A stretch of 64,000 bases of DNA, taken from Lytechinus variegatus. Lineage: Eukaryota; Echinodermata; Echinoidea; Temnopleuroida; Toxopneustidae. The stretch is from positions 39,162,233 through 39,226,232 of the forward strand of contig NC_054747.1 of the NCBI RefSeq assembly GCF_018143015.1. Reading direction: 5' to 3'. The position numbers and the translations under genes are program-made. Of this stretch, positions 42,201-52,970 are shown one piece after another (position 1 is the stretch's first letter; each line of letters opens with the position of its first letter). The notes below the pieces were generated by a model, which ran no database searches, had not been told where the DNA came from, and was given only the letters and a program-made list of their open reading frames with translations.

Positions 42201-44330
42201 GTTCATACAATGATACGATCAACCCATCAGTTCTCCCTTTCCTTTCTCTCCCTCCCCCCCCCCTTCTTTCCTATTTCCCCCTTTCGCTTCTTTCTCTTTT
42301 TTTTCTATCTTTCCTTGTTTTTTTACTGTACCCATTGGCGGTACCAAGGGATGGGGAAAAAGTCAGGACCGTGGTTCCCCATGCTTGAAATAGCCCTATA
42401 TTCCTTTAATTTTGTTAATTTGAGCCCCCAAAATTTGCATGCGTCAGATGAAGCTAGTGCAAATCTGGTTGCCCGGGTCAAGATCTACAAGTTAGGATAC
42501 CTGGTTGTCCCGGCTAGGCCGTTGGATATCTCTGGGGGCCCCTTGAAAAAAATATACTTTTTTAAATTAAAAAAGATGCTCTAAATAGCCCTTTATTCCC
42601 TTTAATTTTGTTAATTTGAGCCCCCTAAATGTGCATGCGCCGGGTAAAGCTAGTGTTTATCTGGTTGCCCGAGTCGAGTTCTACAAGTCAAGATACGTGG
42701 TTACCCTGGCTAAGCCGTCGGGATATCCCTAGGGGTCCCTCGAAAAAAAAAAAAAAATCTCATGCACTTTTCTTCACTGACCTTGTCCCCTAAATGTCCT
42801 CGTACTAGGGCAAGCCAGTGTATTTATGGTTGCCCGAGATGTGCTGCACCTGTTAAACTCCCCTATTTAGCTTTGAAAGCCCCTAATTTTGAATTTCGAA
42901 AATCAACCAAATTCACACGCGTTTGAATATCGACCCAACTTCACAGTTTGAATATCGAAAATCGAATATCAACCAACTTCCTGTCGGTGTTAATGCGTGC
43001 AGGTGCAAGCATCTTGTCAGATCATCTCATCTAAAAGATGTCGACATGACGAGATCATGGATCTTGTCATCTCATCATCTCTTCTTAAAGATGTCGTCAT
43101 GACGAGATCCAGGATCTTGTCATCTCATCATCTCTTCTACAAGATGTCAACATGATGAGATCCGGGATCTTGTCATCTCATCATCTCTTCTACAAGATGT
43201 CAACATGATGAGATCCAGGATCTTGTCATCTCATCATCTCTTCTACAAGATGTCAACATGATGAGATCCGGGATCTTGTCATCTCAACATCTCTTCTAAA
43301 GATGTTGACATGATGAGATCCGGGATCTTGTCATCTCATCATCTCTTCTAAAAGATGTCAACATGATGAGATCCAGGATCTTGTCATCTCATCATCTCTT
43401 CTACAAGATGTCAACATGATGAGATCCAGGATCTTGTCATCTCATCATCTCTTCTACAAGATGTCAACATGATGAGATCCGGGATCTTGTCATCTCATCA
43501 TCTCTTCCAAAAGATGTCAACATGATGAGATCCAGGATCTTGTCATCTCATCATCTCTTCTACAAGATGTCAACATGATGAGATCCGGGATCTTGTCATC
43601 TCATCATCTCTTCTACAAGATGTCAACATGATGAGATCCAGGATCTTGTCATCTCATCTCTTCTTAAAGATGTCAACATGATGAGATCCGGGATTTTGTC
43701 ATCTCAACATCTCTTCTAAAAGATGTTGACATGATGAGATCCGGGATCTTGTCATCTCATCATCTCTTCTAAAAGATGTTGACATGATGAGATCCAAGAT
43801 CTCGTCATCTTATCTTTTGCTATCAAGATGTCGACTTCCCGAGATAATTATCTCAACATCTCGGTGGCACTTTTAAGCTTCCATATAATATGTTTTGTAA
43901 GTAGACTTGGCAAGATAACCTATCTCGCCATGTCGACATGTAAATTTCTGTAAGTCAACTTGGCATGATAATGTATCTCGCCATGTCGACGTAATAAGGT
44001 TATTATGTCGACATGGTGAGATAAAGTATCTCACCAAGTCGTCAAGTCGATGGCACTTTAAAGGCTCCGTATATGTTTGATTTTATTTTCATTCTATCTA
44101 AAGCGAGAAGTCTGGGGCATTGGCAGGCTCGGGACAGAAGGAGTGACTCTAGCTCATCATCGAGCTCATCATCTAGTTCTTCATCAAGCTCATCTAGCTC
44201 ATCTGAAGAGATAGTCCAACGACCAGCACCGACAACAACAACGACCACCACCACCACAATCACCGCAACACCTACAACTGCCTCTACCACGACCATGACA
44301 ACAATGATCGGTCCTCCTCCCCCTGCCTAA
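33162..44330 (+). CDS. gene B: secreted poly-Ser/Thr-rich small protein, 94 aa
   Basis: Two exons, 33162-33219 and 44104-44330, joined by a phase-1 GT-AG intron of 10.9 kb. Order: signal peptide (1-19, VFLFSLLVSSVCA core); short basic segment RSLGHWQARDRR (21-32) ending in a dibasic pair; SD then an unbroken run of 19 Ser (35-53); EEIVQRPAP; a Thr run and Thr-rich tail; end GPPPPA. The Ser run mixes TCN and AGY codons, so it is kept at protein level and is not a microsatellite. Same exon plan as genes A and C. Function unknown; phosphorylated or O-glycosylated secreted protein plausible. Confidence 0.72.
33220..33677. other. start of gene B intron: degenerate MITE-like sequence
   Basis: Repeated ACACTG/CAGTGT motifs (33345-33590) suggest an old short inverted-repeat element. 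No exon seen. Confidence 0.4.
34610..35360. repeat. long CT-rich tract (TTCTTTC-type)
   Basis: About 750 bp of pyrimidine-rich simple sequence inside the hAT-like element. Phe/Ser/Leu-rich frames through it are artefacts. Confidence 0.85.
35394..36416. mobile_element. hAT-like nonautonomous element, 1.0 kb, innermost
   Basis: Ends CAGTGGCGTAACTACGG and CACGGTACGCCACTG, flanked by a perfect 8-bp duplication GGTGTAAC (35386-35393, 36417-36424). The interior has diverged units of about 110-130 bp with GCTCGCGCTTCGCGCTCGCA-type cores. Related copy at 56916-58047. Confidence 0.92.
36905..37675. mobile_element. hairpin MITE, copy 1
   Basis: Arms are inverted copies: GAGAAAGTTATGAGCATTTG on the left, CAAATGCTCATAACTTTCTC on the right; outer ends include GGCTTGTGTAGAAACAG and CTGTTTTCACACAAGC. 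The left arm holds a reversed LINE tail (about 37015-37125). Confidence 0.75.
37680..38220. mobile_element. hairpin MITE, copy 2, adjacent to copy 1
   Basis: Same arm sequences as the neighbouring element (GAGCATTTGAATATTGCGAT; inverted CACATCCTTGTCGCATTACC). The two copies are nearly end to end. Confidence 0.72.
38221..38948. other. gene B intron, AT-rich, LINE-tail-like, no exon seen
   Basis: A segment around 38510-38640 ending in AATAAAATAAAAAAAT resembles a truncated LINE 3' end. Nothing else recognised. Confidence 0.35.
39135..39965. repeat. 53-bp minisatellite, left arm
   Basis: About 14-15 copies of a unit containing GATGAGATGACAAGATCC and GGATCTCATCATGTTGACAT. Units are internally near-palindromic (GATCC/GGATC). 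Confidence 0.92.
40576..42424. other. unique centre of the foldback element
   Basis: AT-rich DNA with CAGTGGCG-type and GCTCGCGCTTCGCGC motifs (41355-41400, 41490-41760) and polyC runs. Several frames under 200 codons exist, but none shows a transposase motif. Confidence 0.5.
43018..43830. repeat. 53-bp minisatellite, right arm (inverted)
   Basis: About 14-15 inverted copies (ATGTCAACATGATGAGATCC, GGATCTTGTCATCTCATC). Mirrors the left array. Confidence 0.92.
44104..44330 (+). CDS. gene B main exon
   Basis: Acceptor TTCATTCTATCTAAAG; 227 nt, phase 1 in, ending in TAA. The splice acceptor begins only 33 bp after the end of a 5.1-kb foldback element. Confidence 0.75.
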
Positions 44331-44689
44331 GTTAACATGCGACATTTGGCCTGTAACTGCATTTAGACTGCAACCGTACTGCTAACCATTGCTAACCGTC
44401 ATGCATTTGTAAGGTTTACCACATCCGGTCCTGCCACCTTTACTACAACTTTAAAGCCTACCATATCATACTCAGGGCCTGTTGCAGAAAGAGTTGCGTT
44501 TAAATGCAAGTCAAAATATCAAGCGCAAGTCCTGAATAAGGGTGCTTCATTGGCTGAAAATCAAGTTGCGCAAGATTGTTTGAGTTGCGTTTAATCACAA
44601 CTCTTTCTGCATGTTCTGCAACGGGCTGTATGTGTTATACTTTAAGTTCTACCACTTCGTATCCCTTCCAGTTTTATAGAAGAACTTAA
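44331..44689. other. gene B 3' flank / probable 3'UTR
   Basis: Unremarkable up to 44473, then a MITE. No close AATAAA signal was found before 44879. Confidence 0.35.
44474..44628. mobile_element. 155-bp MITE with TIR GGGCCTGTTGCAGAAAGAGT
   Basis: Ends GGGCCTGTTGCAGAAAGAGT and ACTCTTTCTGCATGTTCTGC-then-AACGGGC are imperfect inverted repeats. Lies 144 bp after the stop of gene B. Confidence 0.7.
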
Positions 44690-45538
44690 AGGGGTACTCC
44701 AGGCTGAAATTAATATGACTTGAAAAAAAATATTGGGTAAAATACCAGCATAAGTATAAATATGTGTCCAACCAATTTCGGGCAGTACTTTGCCCGATGC
44801 GGGAAGCATATTGTCCAATAAGGTTAAAAAATAAGCAGCAATTACTTTAGAATAGGCAAAATTTTTTCACACTGGATTAATAAAAGTGCCCAAAAGAAAT
44901 GTCCAATGTTGGCTAGACACATAATTACCCTCATTGAGCATTTTTGCCAAATATGTTTAGAGTGTGTTCTATGGATGTCTTCATGTATATTCAATGAGCA
45001 AAATGATGATGTCATTTTCCCCCACTTGTTCTTTTGTATTTAGTATTACATGAAATTGTGCTCATTCAAATTTTGTCCTCGGAGATCGAAAAATCTTGGA
45101 ATATTGGAAAGTGGGGATATGACATCATCAGCCCGCCCAATGAATATTTTTTTCGTCTTGAGTGGTCCACACTTTACAAGCTTTGGTTTTCAGTGGACCA
45201 CTCCGTTTTTCCAACATTTTTGATATATTATCTTCTGTATCAGGTGTATATTCTTTATATTTTGGTTTATTTGAATATTTATGTCATTTGTATTTTCTGA
45301 TGTTATATTTTATTCATTGTAATTATTGCTTATTAATTTTGTTGGAAAAATTGAATAAATGAATAAATAAATATTCATGACGGCGTGCATACAACTGTTT
45401 TCACATTAAACACTGCTAAGCTTTAATATTAAATAATTCCTTCATTTGTTATCCGATTTCAATGAAATTTTCGGCATTTTCTCAGTGAAAGTTACTCTAT
45501 TCATTTAGATATAATATTTTCTGGCCAGGAATACCCCT
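44690..45538. mobile_element. 849-bp TTAA-type element
   Basis: Ends AGGGGTACTCCAGGC and GGCCAGGAATACCCCT, flanked by TTAA (44686-44689, 45539-45542). Contains a LINE-tail segment with TTGTTGGAAAAATTGAATAA at about 45337. Confidence 0.82.
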
Positions 45539-45700
45539 TTAAAGGTCTACCAACACAACTTTCAGGTCTCCTGCAAGATTCGAAAAAAAAAAACAGGTCA
45601 AGTTCTACTACTTGGAAGACAGCACCAATTAATATATTTGTAACAATTAATGCTTCTTAATTTTGTTGGAAAAATTGAATAAATGAATGAATGAATGAAC
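45335..45700 (+). repeat. two copies of a LINE 3' tail
   Basis: TTTTGTTGGAAAAATTGAAT followed by AAATGAATGAATG-type repeats occurs at about 45335-45372 and 45658-45698. These are typical 3' ends of 5'-truncated LINEs. Confidence 0.6.
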
Positions 45701-46589
45701 ATTTTCTGGTTAAATTCATACCCGAGTCAAGTTTTAAATAGGATTTCCCTATTTGAAAATATTGGAAAATGCACATAGAGCAAACAAAATAGTGATTACT
45801 CAATGGTGTTTAATATGCTCAATGTAATTCTATAATATTCACATTAAAATTTTGAAGAATGCATAGTATTTTGCGGAGTGTTAGCAATGAAATAGCGATT
45901 TGCTTATGTTTGCTAATTAAAGAGATCACAAAAGAAAACTATTCTCCATGAAGCTATATAGTATATACCTCCCGGAAACAGGATTCATGCATGAACAATA
46001 ATCTCAAAATGGGATGAAAGTGTAAACGTTCATGATGATGTTACTGTATGCATACTAATTAAGAACAGGAAATAATTAAAAATAAACATAACAAGCTAAA
46101 CCGCGGTGATTTTTTTTTGTCGACGCTATTCTTGCAAAATGACACATTCCATAATAATAATAATTTTAGGGTAATTTAACTGAAAATAGTTGAGTTTTAA
46201 TTACCATCATCCTAACCATATGAATCGAACTTCACAGCTTGTGCTTTTTAAAAGGGTGGGGCGGGTATAGAAAGGACAACCAACCCACATGGTTTTCATG
46301 TCGCTAAAAATCAGAAATTGAAAGTTAAAGAGAAAAAGAAGAAATGAAAATAAGAATAGGAGAAAAGGGGATTGAAACAAAATTCAATAGAACTGTTTAT
46401 AATTAGTAAACCTTATTCATCATGTTCATCTATATACATGATCATTTCCTCCTAAAAACACCTCATCTTTCTTTATTTTAATCTTTATTTTAATGTGTAG
46501 TTAAAGCTAAATGATAGTAGTTGCAGTAGGCATAGGCCTACGTGGGATAGTGTATTGTTATTACTGGAATGAAGACCCGACGGAAGTGA

Positions 46590-47062
46590 CCGAATCCGCG
46601 CTTATTTTGCTTATTTTTTAATATTTTTTTTGTATAAGTGGCTGGTCCACTTGAAATCTTTATTTTCATTTACAAATGTTTGAGTGACTTGTTCCAGGCA
46701 CAATTGACTGGGCACAAATACCCCCCATCCCATGCCTGTGTGATTGACTGTGTGATGTGGTGTGGATGTGTTTGATTTTGTTTTTGCTTTGTTACTCTGT
46801 TTAAACGCTTTTTTATCATCTTCTTTGTGTACACAATCTACTAAATTTTTGTTCCTGGTGGGAACATTTAACCCACAAGCTTCGCTTTTTAGTTCCCCCC
46901 TTTTTCCTCATCTACTATATTATTGTACATGAATTATGAAATGCATTTTTTCTGCTCTCTTTATGTATGTAAATATTTAATGACTAGAAATGTTATTTGT
47001 TGTTAATATGAATTTGATTTTTTACTGATATGGAAATAAAGACATTGAACTTGAACTTGAAC
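46590..47062 (+). mobile_element. 5'-truncated LINE 3' end
   Basis: Ends GGAAATAAAGACATTGAACT followed by tandem TGAACT hexamers, a common LINE tail. No RT motifs retained. Confidence 0.5.
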
Positions 47063-48688
47063 TTATTTCTCAGCAATTACACAATTTCTTCCAGAACCCT
47101 TTGGCACATATTTTTTTATTCATACAAACAGACACTTGGCTGGTCATTATATTAGATTCTGTAAAAAGTCATTTTGAGATCGTTACCGGAACTGGAATTC
47201 ATCTTTAAATGACTATCAGATATACAACAAGGGATCAGATACAAGGATCAGATACCGCGGGATTGTACCTGTTCTTTCATATCATCTTCTTTTTTAAAAT
47301 TTTTTGTCAGAGTATTTGGTATTTGGCAGGGATTAGTTCGATTTTTGTTAATGGGACGGGGGGGGGGGGGGGTTCCGGAAAAAGGTCTTATCCGATATTT
47401 CAAATGACTTTAATAAGACTTTAATAAGGCGACCCAATTTTGTGCAACTACCCCCCCCCTATAAACCCTGGATTCGCTATTAGTTTTCATTTATGGTAAC
47501 TCTGCATGGTACTGTGTGCCTGGTATTATTGTTTGTTTTCGTCAACTGTACAACAAATGAGAATAATATGTGTAACATGAAAAACTGACAAAAATATGTT
47601 TTTAAAGAGAACATTTAAGGCTTATCATTGTGACGTAAAGATGCTCTCCATTCTTCCCTTGTCGTTTACTTTTTAATTAACTATGTTACCACTTATCAAT
47701 GTTTGATGAAACGATTGGATTGTTTGTTCGTCATCAAGCATGATATTTAGCAACTGAACACCACTGACCACTTTATTATACTGTCTTTAATTCATTATTG
47801 TTCACTTTTTACAGTCGATGGTAAAATTTTCCTTCGATTTAGCCCCCAGTTCTCGCCATTTCTTTCCCCTTAATTGTTTATCATTTATTCATTTAATCAT
47901 AACGTTATTCATTTATCCATTTATTTACTTATTAATCTATTTATTTGCTAATTCATTTACTAATGTTTGATATTTTTAGTGTTAAAATGCTGATGAATTA
48001 AAACCAAAATTGTAAATTTCGTTAAACAAGTTGAACAAATTTCGTCGAACTAGTTTGTATCACTGGCACCGGAAAGAAACTGTCAAAATTATACTGAAGG
48101 GTAAACGAGAATAGATCTGGGAGTGGGGGCAGTGGCGTAGCTAGGATTTTTTTCCCCTGGGGGGCATTGGGGAATCCTTGCTTTTTCAGGGGGCGGGCAC
48201 CTGCCATTTTTCCAGTGTGTGTGTATGTGTCACTTTCGCCAATAGGGGACGGGACCCGAAATTATCTTCACCTATATTGTCCCTGATCAGTGACTTCTTA
48301 GTTTTATTCTTAACATAAACATGAAATAGTCTAATAAGCCTTTTCAAAAGTGCGAGCGCGAAGCGCGAGCGATTTTTATTTTTTATTTTATTCTGAAAAT
48401 TTAATATTCTGGGCAATGTTATGTGTGATCCTGAACAAGTTACCCGATCTGACAACTTTCCTTGATTTTTTTACTGAGAAGCAATCTTACTATGGTAATT
48501 GCCGGATAAAACAGGACTTGTCGGATAAACGTCCAGCAATTCCTTGGGATACGATCGCCACCTTGGAAAAAAAACAATTTTATTATATTTATTAGTATGC
48601 ACAGCAATTATATTCCCAAATGATTCATATTAGGTAGTACTATCATATAGGACCCTACAATATGTATTCACTATAAATGAAATTAAGG
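47063..48688. other. intergenic, no gene; partial CAGTGGCGTA element near 48129
   Basis: AT-rich with poly-G/C runs. A single hAT-like end CAGTGGCGTAGCTAGG lies near 48129 with a GCGAGCGCGAAGCGCGAGCG core at 48353; its partner end was not found. Confidence 0.45.
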
Positions 48689-48926
48689 AGCTAATCTGGT
48701 CCCTTCTCACATTCCTCTTCGAGTGAGACAAGGGTCTAGTCCTTATGGAATGGGATTTCAATCTTTCGAGAGTGATTTTTTACATTCTTTGAGTAAAAAT
48801 TTGCCTTTTTACACTTTCACTGCAAAAAAGGGTAAAACATCACTCTTGAAAGATTAAAATCTCATTCCAACAAGACTAGTCCCTCGTCTCACTCTGAAAA
48901 GAGTGGTGTTAGGGACCAGGTTAGCT
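48689..48926. mobile_element. 238-bp hairpin MITE with TIR AGCTAATCTGGTCCCT
   Basis: Ends AGCTAATCTGGTCCCT and AGGGACCAGGTTAGCT with inverted interior (TTTCAATCTTTCGAGAGTGA matching TCACTCTTGAAAGATTAAAA). Confidence 0.85.
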
Positions 48927-49922
48927 AGTTTGGATTGAAATCCTGCAAACACAACCTATATGTCCTATAATGTTTTTTTAAATATCAAGCTCGTTGTTTA
49001 TGAATCCCTTCACTTTGACACGATTGCCAAACTTTAAAAAAAATATTTTAAAAACTTGTAGAAAAGATCTTTTAGAGTGAAAGGCTTAAACAACGTGCTC
49101 AGAACAGTGTATTAGATTTCCTTTGGGAAATTTTCGGTAAAGACAAAATAAGTTAATACATGGTACAACAAAAGAATGCAAGTACATAGCCGAACATAAC
49201 AAAAACACTCTCAGAAACGACAAACTGTTTGGTGACTTCAATTTAATCTTAATACGGTTTTAATCAGTGTCTTGGTATACAGGATAAAGAAAAAACACCA
49301 ACAGTAAAGAGAGAGAGAGAGAGAATAGAGAGATAGAGGGAAAGAAAAAGGAAATTCCTCCCTAGCTCCCTCCAAAGGAAAAAATGAATACGGCATATTT
49401 CGTTTACAATATTAAAACTTATGAAAAAATACTCATTGCGTATAATTGTCTAGACGAATGATGAGGACTAAGGTTAATTTTATGCAAGCATTTTCAGACT
49501 AGTCGTCTGATTCCAAAAGAGGATTAGGAAGTTGACAAATTTTTCATTTTCGATATTTCAACAATATTTTCTTGAAAATGACCCGAAAAAGGGCCGATGT
49601 GACATGGAAAAGGTAAGATCTGACCATCAAGAGGTCACATCGGACCAGTTCCGGGTCAATACGACCCAAGAGTCTAAAGGGTGAACCACGTGAACAAACT
49701 ACTATCCCGGATGTGGATCCATCTAGGAGCTTTGTCTCGTGATTAGTGTCACTTTGGAGGAGTGGGGGGGGGGGTGGTGTTAAAAGTGAGAGGAGCAGTC
49801 AACATGAGCCGTTAAGAGCCGTTTAAGATTGGAGTTCCTCAAGGATCCATCGAGTCACCGCAGTTGGCCTGAACCAAGATGCTGGCTAATCGCTAGTATC
49901 ACTGTCTGCACTGTCATCAGTA
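48927..49922. other. 3' flank of gene C; no further gene seen
   Basis: Includes a GA run near 49310-49325 and poly-G at 49766-49777. No AATAAA signal for gene C was identified on the minus strand here. Confidence 0.35.
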
Positions 49923-50089
49923 CTAGGGAGCGGGAGCGGGAGTGGGAGCGGCGGTCGTTACCTCTGCTGAATCAGAATCAGATTCAGCAGAAGATGATGA
50001 AGAAGCTGAAGAAGCAGAAGATTCAGATGAAGATGATCGCTTCTCACGTGGATGCATGACATCCTTGACTGCCTTAGACAGACGAGAGC
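49923..50089 (-). CDS. gene C main exon
   Basis: Acceptor TTCGTTTCCTCAG, 167 nt, phase 1 in, stop TAG. The spliced frame keeps the dibasic-Ser junction found in genes A and B. Confidence 0.8.
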
Positions 50090-52369
50090 CTGAGGAAACG
50101 AACATAAAACATCAAAACACATAATACATTTAGCATAAATTATTATCATTATTATTATCATCATCACTATTCTTACTTTTTTAGGGAAAAAAATGTCCCT
50201 AAAAAAGTAAGAATAGTGATGATGATAATAATAATAATAATGATAATAATAATGACACTCATAATAATAACAATGATAATATTGATAATAATAATAACGA
50301 TAATGATAATAAAAATAATAATGACACTCATAATAATGATAATAATAATAATAATGTTGATAATCATAATATTAACGATAATGATATTTTGGAAAAATTT
50401 TTTCGGCATTATTCCTATGTGTTTAAGATTGGATGCTCGATCTGTAATGTAATCACAAGTCAGAAAAATTGTAACCAGTGGGATTGGAACCTGCCATCTA
50501 CTGCCTGCCGTGCAGCGACTCAGCCAGCATGCTGTTCTGGTTCACTTCCAAGTTACGATGAACTGGAATACAAATACACTCTATCCTCTTCTTTCTGACT
50601 CATTAATGTGCAAATGCAGTCCGCCGTGGACAATAGATAGTAAATAAATAAAGAGGCTTTAATAGGAGAAATAATAATTTGTAAACAAATTTTCTGCATT
50701 ACTCATATGTGTTTAAGTATCTTTGGTACTCCAAGGCTTCGGGGGGGGGGGCTCGACTATAACAATTGTTTACAAATGCGCAATCGCGTCGAAAAAGGGT
50801 ATTACGAGTGGATTAAAATGAGAGGAGGGTATAACACACGACTAACAAAAAACTAAATCCGTATTTCATTCAGCACCGTAATGACTCTGAGATTTTGAGG
50901 GGAACATACAATGTCTTAATAGCTGCGAGCGAGCGAAGCGATGAAGCAAACATTTGGATCGTTTTAATTACGAAAATAAAATATTTAGAAAATAGTATTT
51001 CACCCATTCCCTTTCCTTACTCTTTCCTTTTCTGGTCGTGAGAGTTTTTTTAGGGGCATGGCCATCAAGACCCCCCCCCCCATGTACCCACAAGCCATAC
51101 ACTCTAAAAAAAGATTGAGGTAACAAGTTACACAGTATTGGGTAGAAGGGGAACATGCACGTTTGCTGGATAATATTTGGCAAAATGAATGTTTTCAGGG
51201 TAAATTTCAACGCAACATTTCGTAAAAATTACAAAGTACAATGTATTTGGTACTTAACCCTGCAAACATTGGGTAAACTGGTTACAGAGTGTATATTAGT
51301 AGCTAAAAAAGGTATCTTTTGATAGAGTGAAAGCATACGAATGCATAGACTATAGTCAATTGGAGTTGTGTCCAGGGTAAATTGATAAGGGGTTGGAGAC
51401 CAAGATCAAAGCTTCTTGATACTATCGAATGATAAGGTCCCTTCCCCCTCCCAAAACGCATGCGCAATTAAGCTGTAAATAAATTATGTAAATCGTTGCT
51501 ACTATGAGGAAAATGATAAGAACTAAATACAAGGCGTATGTGGGTTTGTTTGAGCATGGGGGGGGGGGGTGGTTCACATCTTGAAACTAAAGTTTGGAAA
51601 ATCAGCTGTTGAAAGCAGAAGAAGGGGTACACATTTAATTTTGCTTGCCAGTGTCGGAACTCCTCTGCCTCAGCGGGAGAGGGCACCTACGCTTTTATAA
51701 TTGTGGTGTAAAATAATATAATAACAATATAATACTCAACATTTATAACGCGCTTTTCCCAAATGGCCCAAAGTTCTCACAATTTCAGTTAACATATTTA
51801 TACTTTTATTAAACAAACAAAAATCAGAATGACATGAAGGCCTTTAGAACAAGAGAGTTTTGAAGGGACTTCTTAAAGGACTTGATTGTTGGGGATTTAC
51901 TTATTACAAGAGGGAGTTTGTTCCATTCCATTGAGGATGCAACGGTGAATGTCCTGTCTCCAGTCTGTTTTCTTTTAGTTGGATATGTTATTTTTAGTGG
52001 GTCTTCAGAGGATCTAGTTCTTCTACCTGGAACATAAATTTCTAAACAATCAGACAAGTATTTTGGGCTTGGTTATAGAGTGATTTGTATACAAGGAGAA
52101 GTAACTTAAAGATAATTCTTTGTCTTATCGGGAGCAAATGTAAATTATAGAACATGGGTTCAGGATGTGTGTCACGGCGGACTTCAAAAATAATATTATA
52201 ATAATAAAAAAATACACATAAAAAAACAACAATTAAAATTAACGCGACAAACGATCGTCGTCTTGAAGTGAATAAAAATGAAATGCTTACGGCGTGCTTC
52301 CGACTGCTCTGTGGTTAACAAGAGACAGAGAGATACGAAGAGAATAACAGAAAGCTGGAATGTCTTCAT
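49923..52369 (-). CDS. gene C: secreted Ser-rich acidic protein with basic N-terminal segment, 81 aa
   Basis: Coding exons 52369-52291 and 50089-49923, joined by a phase-1 GT-AG intron. Order: signal peptide (1-25, LSVILFVSLCLLL core, cleavage after SEA); basic, helix-prone segment RRSRLSKAVKDVMHPREKR (26-44) ending in a dibasic KR; Ser-rich acidic block (45-69) with SSSSESSASS and SAESDSDSAE; tail VTTAAPTPAPAP. The basic segment between signal and dibasic site could be a released cationic peptide; the S-x-E/D pattern fits Fam20C-type phosphorylation. Both are inferences. No known family recognised. Same exon plan as genes A and B. Confidence 0.78.
50148..50235. repeat. perfect 40-bp hairpin in the gene C intron
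   Basis: Left arm 50148-50187 and right arm 50196-50235 are perfect inverted copies around the 8-nt loop AAAAAATG. Arms include CACTATTCTTACTTTTTTAG. It lies 59 nt from the exon 50089 acceptor. Confidence 0.9.
50236..50395. repeat. ATA/GATAAT trinucleotide-rich repeat
   Basis: Imperfect AAT/GAT repeats on the plus strand; Ile/Met-rich frames here are artefacts. Confidence 0.85.
50396..51096. other. gene C coding intron, no exon seen
   Basis: AT-rich with poly-G/C runs (50741-50750, 51071-51081) and a GCGAGCGAGCGAAGCG motif near 50926, common in local repeats. Nothing else recognised. Confidence 0.4.
51097..51294. mobile_element. 198-bp MITE with TIR ATACACTCTAAAAAAA/ACAGAGTGTATA
   Basis: Left end ATACACTCTAAAAAAAG, right end GGTTACAGAGTGTATA; inner motifs TTGAGGTAAC and GGGTAAACTGG. 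Imperfect inverted ends. Confidence 0.55.
51720..52145 (-). pseudogene. 5'-truncated, frameshifted LINE (RT C-terminal end and 3' tail)
   Basis: The minus strand encodes LHLLPIRQRIIFKLLLLVYK, then after a one-base frameshift KYLSDCLEIYVPGRRTRSSE and EWNKLPLVISKSPTIKSFK, ending at a stop near 51824. These are the usual RT C-terminal motifs of CR1/Rex-like LINEs. The tail holds GCGCGTTATAAATGTTGAG. Lies within the gene C intron in the same orientation. Confidence 0.85.
52291..52369 (-). CDS. gene C signal-peptide exon
   Basis: ATG is the first base after the acceptor CTTCAACAG. 26 codons plus one base, donor GTAAGC. Upstream in-frame Met codons belong to the intron. Confidence 0.8.
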
Positions 52370-52439
52370 CTGTTGAAGGAATATTAGATAAATATAAATC
52401 AACAGCAATATGAATCAGATTTACAGACACTATTCAAAG

Positions 52440-52970
52440 GTATAGATTCAAGATTCATGAAGTTTATTTTCATTTCGATTACAAATATAAATCAAATACA
52501 AGATTCTGATTAAAATATACATAACTGGATTTCATTTCGATAAAACTATCAAAACATACAAGGGAAAAGAAAAGAAAATAAAAGGAATAGAAAAAAGAAG
52601 AAAAATAAGAAGAAAAGTAACGAAAATATTTCAGTATCAATTCAATTCAATTCTTTTATTTCATTTCCATTCAAAACATAAAACAAAGTAATATAAAACA
52701 ATACAAATCAAGTACAATTTTACAGATGGGCATTCTTTCTTCGAAAAAAAAAACAGTATAATATAGAGCATGAATGGAAATAAATAACAAGAAAAGGGAA
52801 AAAAAGAAAAAAAAAGAAAAGAAAAGAAAAGGAAGGGAAAAAAAGAGAAGAAAAAAGGAATGGAAAAGGAAAAAAAAATATGAAAAGCTATTGAAAATGA
52901 ACAAAAGCTGTGGCAAAAATAGTCAATCCTGACTGGTTGCCAACCAAGGAAAGAAGAAGAAGAAGACAAT
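52440..52970 (-). repeat. reverse-oriented LINE 3' ends
   Basis: Plus-strand starts such as TCAAGATTCATGAAGTTTAT (52448) and CAATTCAATTCAATTCTTTT (52637), followed by A-rich sequence, look like truncated LINE ends on the minus strand. Coordinates approximate. Confidence 0.45.

Larger units (their letters stand above)
38949..44070. mobile_element. 5.1-kb foldback (TU-like) element with array-bearing arms
   Basis: Arms of about 1.63 kb (38949-40575 and 42425-44070) are inverted copies. Outer ends ACGGAGACTCTAACGTGCC and GGCACTTTAAAGGCTCCGT; flanks TTATGTTT and ATATGTTT look like an 8-bp target duplication (7 of 8). Each arm has an outer ATCTCGCCATGTCGACATAA palindromic zone, a 53-bp minisatellite, and an inner non-repetitive part containing GTGCATGCACATT. 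No transposase found. Long inverted arms with tandem outer domains and 8-bp duplications are described for sea urchin TU elements. Confidence 0.88.

Noticed and set aside
42024..42584. 186-codon frame in the foldback centre and arm
   Set aside because: Runs from the element centre into the inverted arm through pyrimidine runs; no transposase or other domain motif seen.
50173..50452. Ile/Met-rich frames on both strands
   Set aside because: Product of ATA/GAT repeats and the intronic hairpin.
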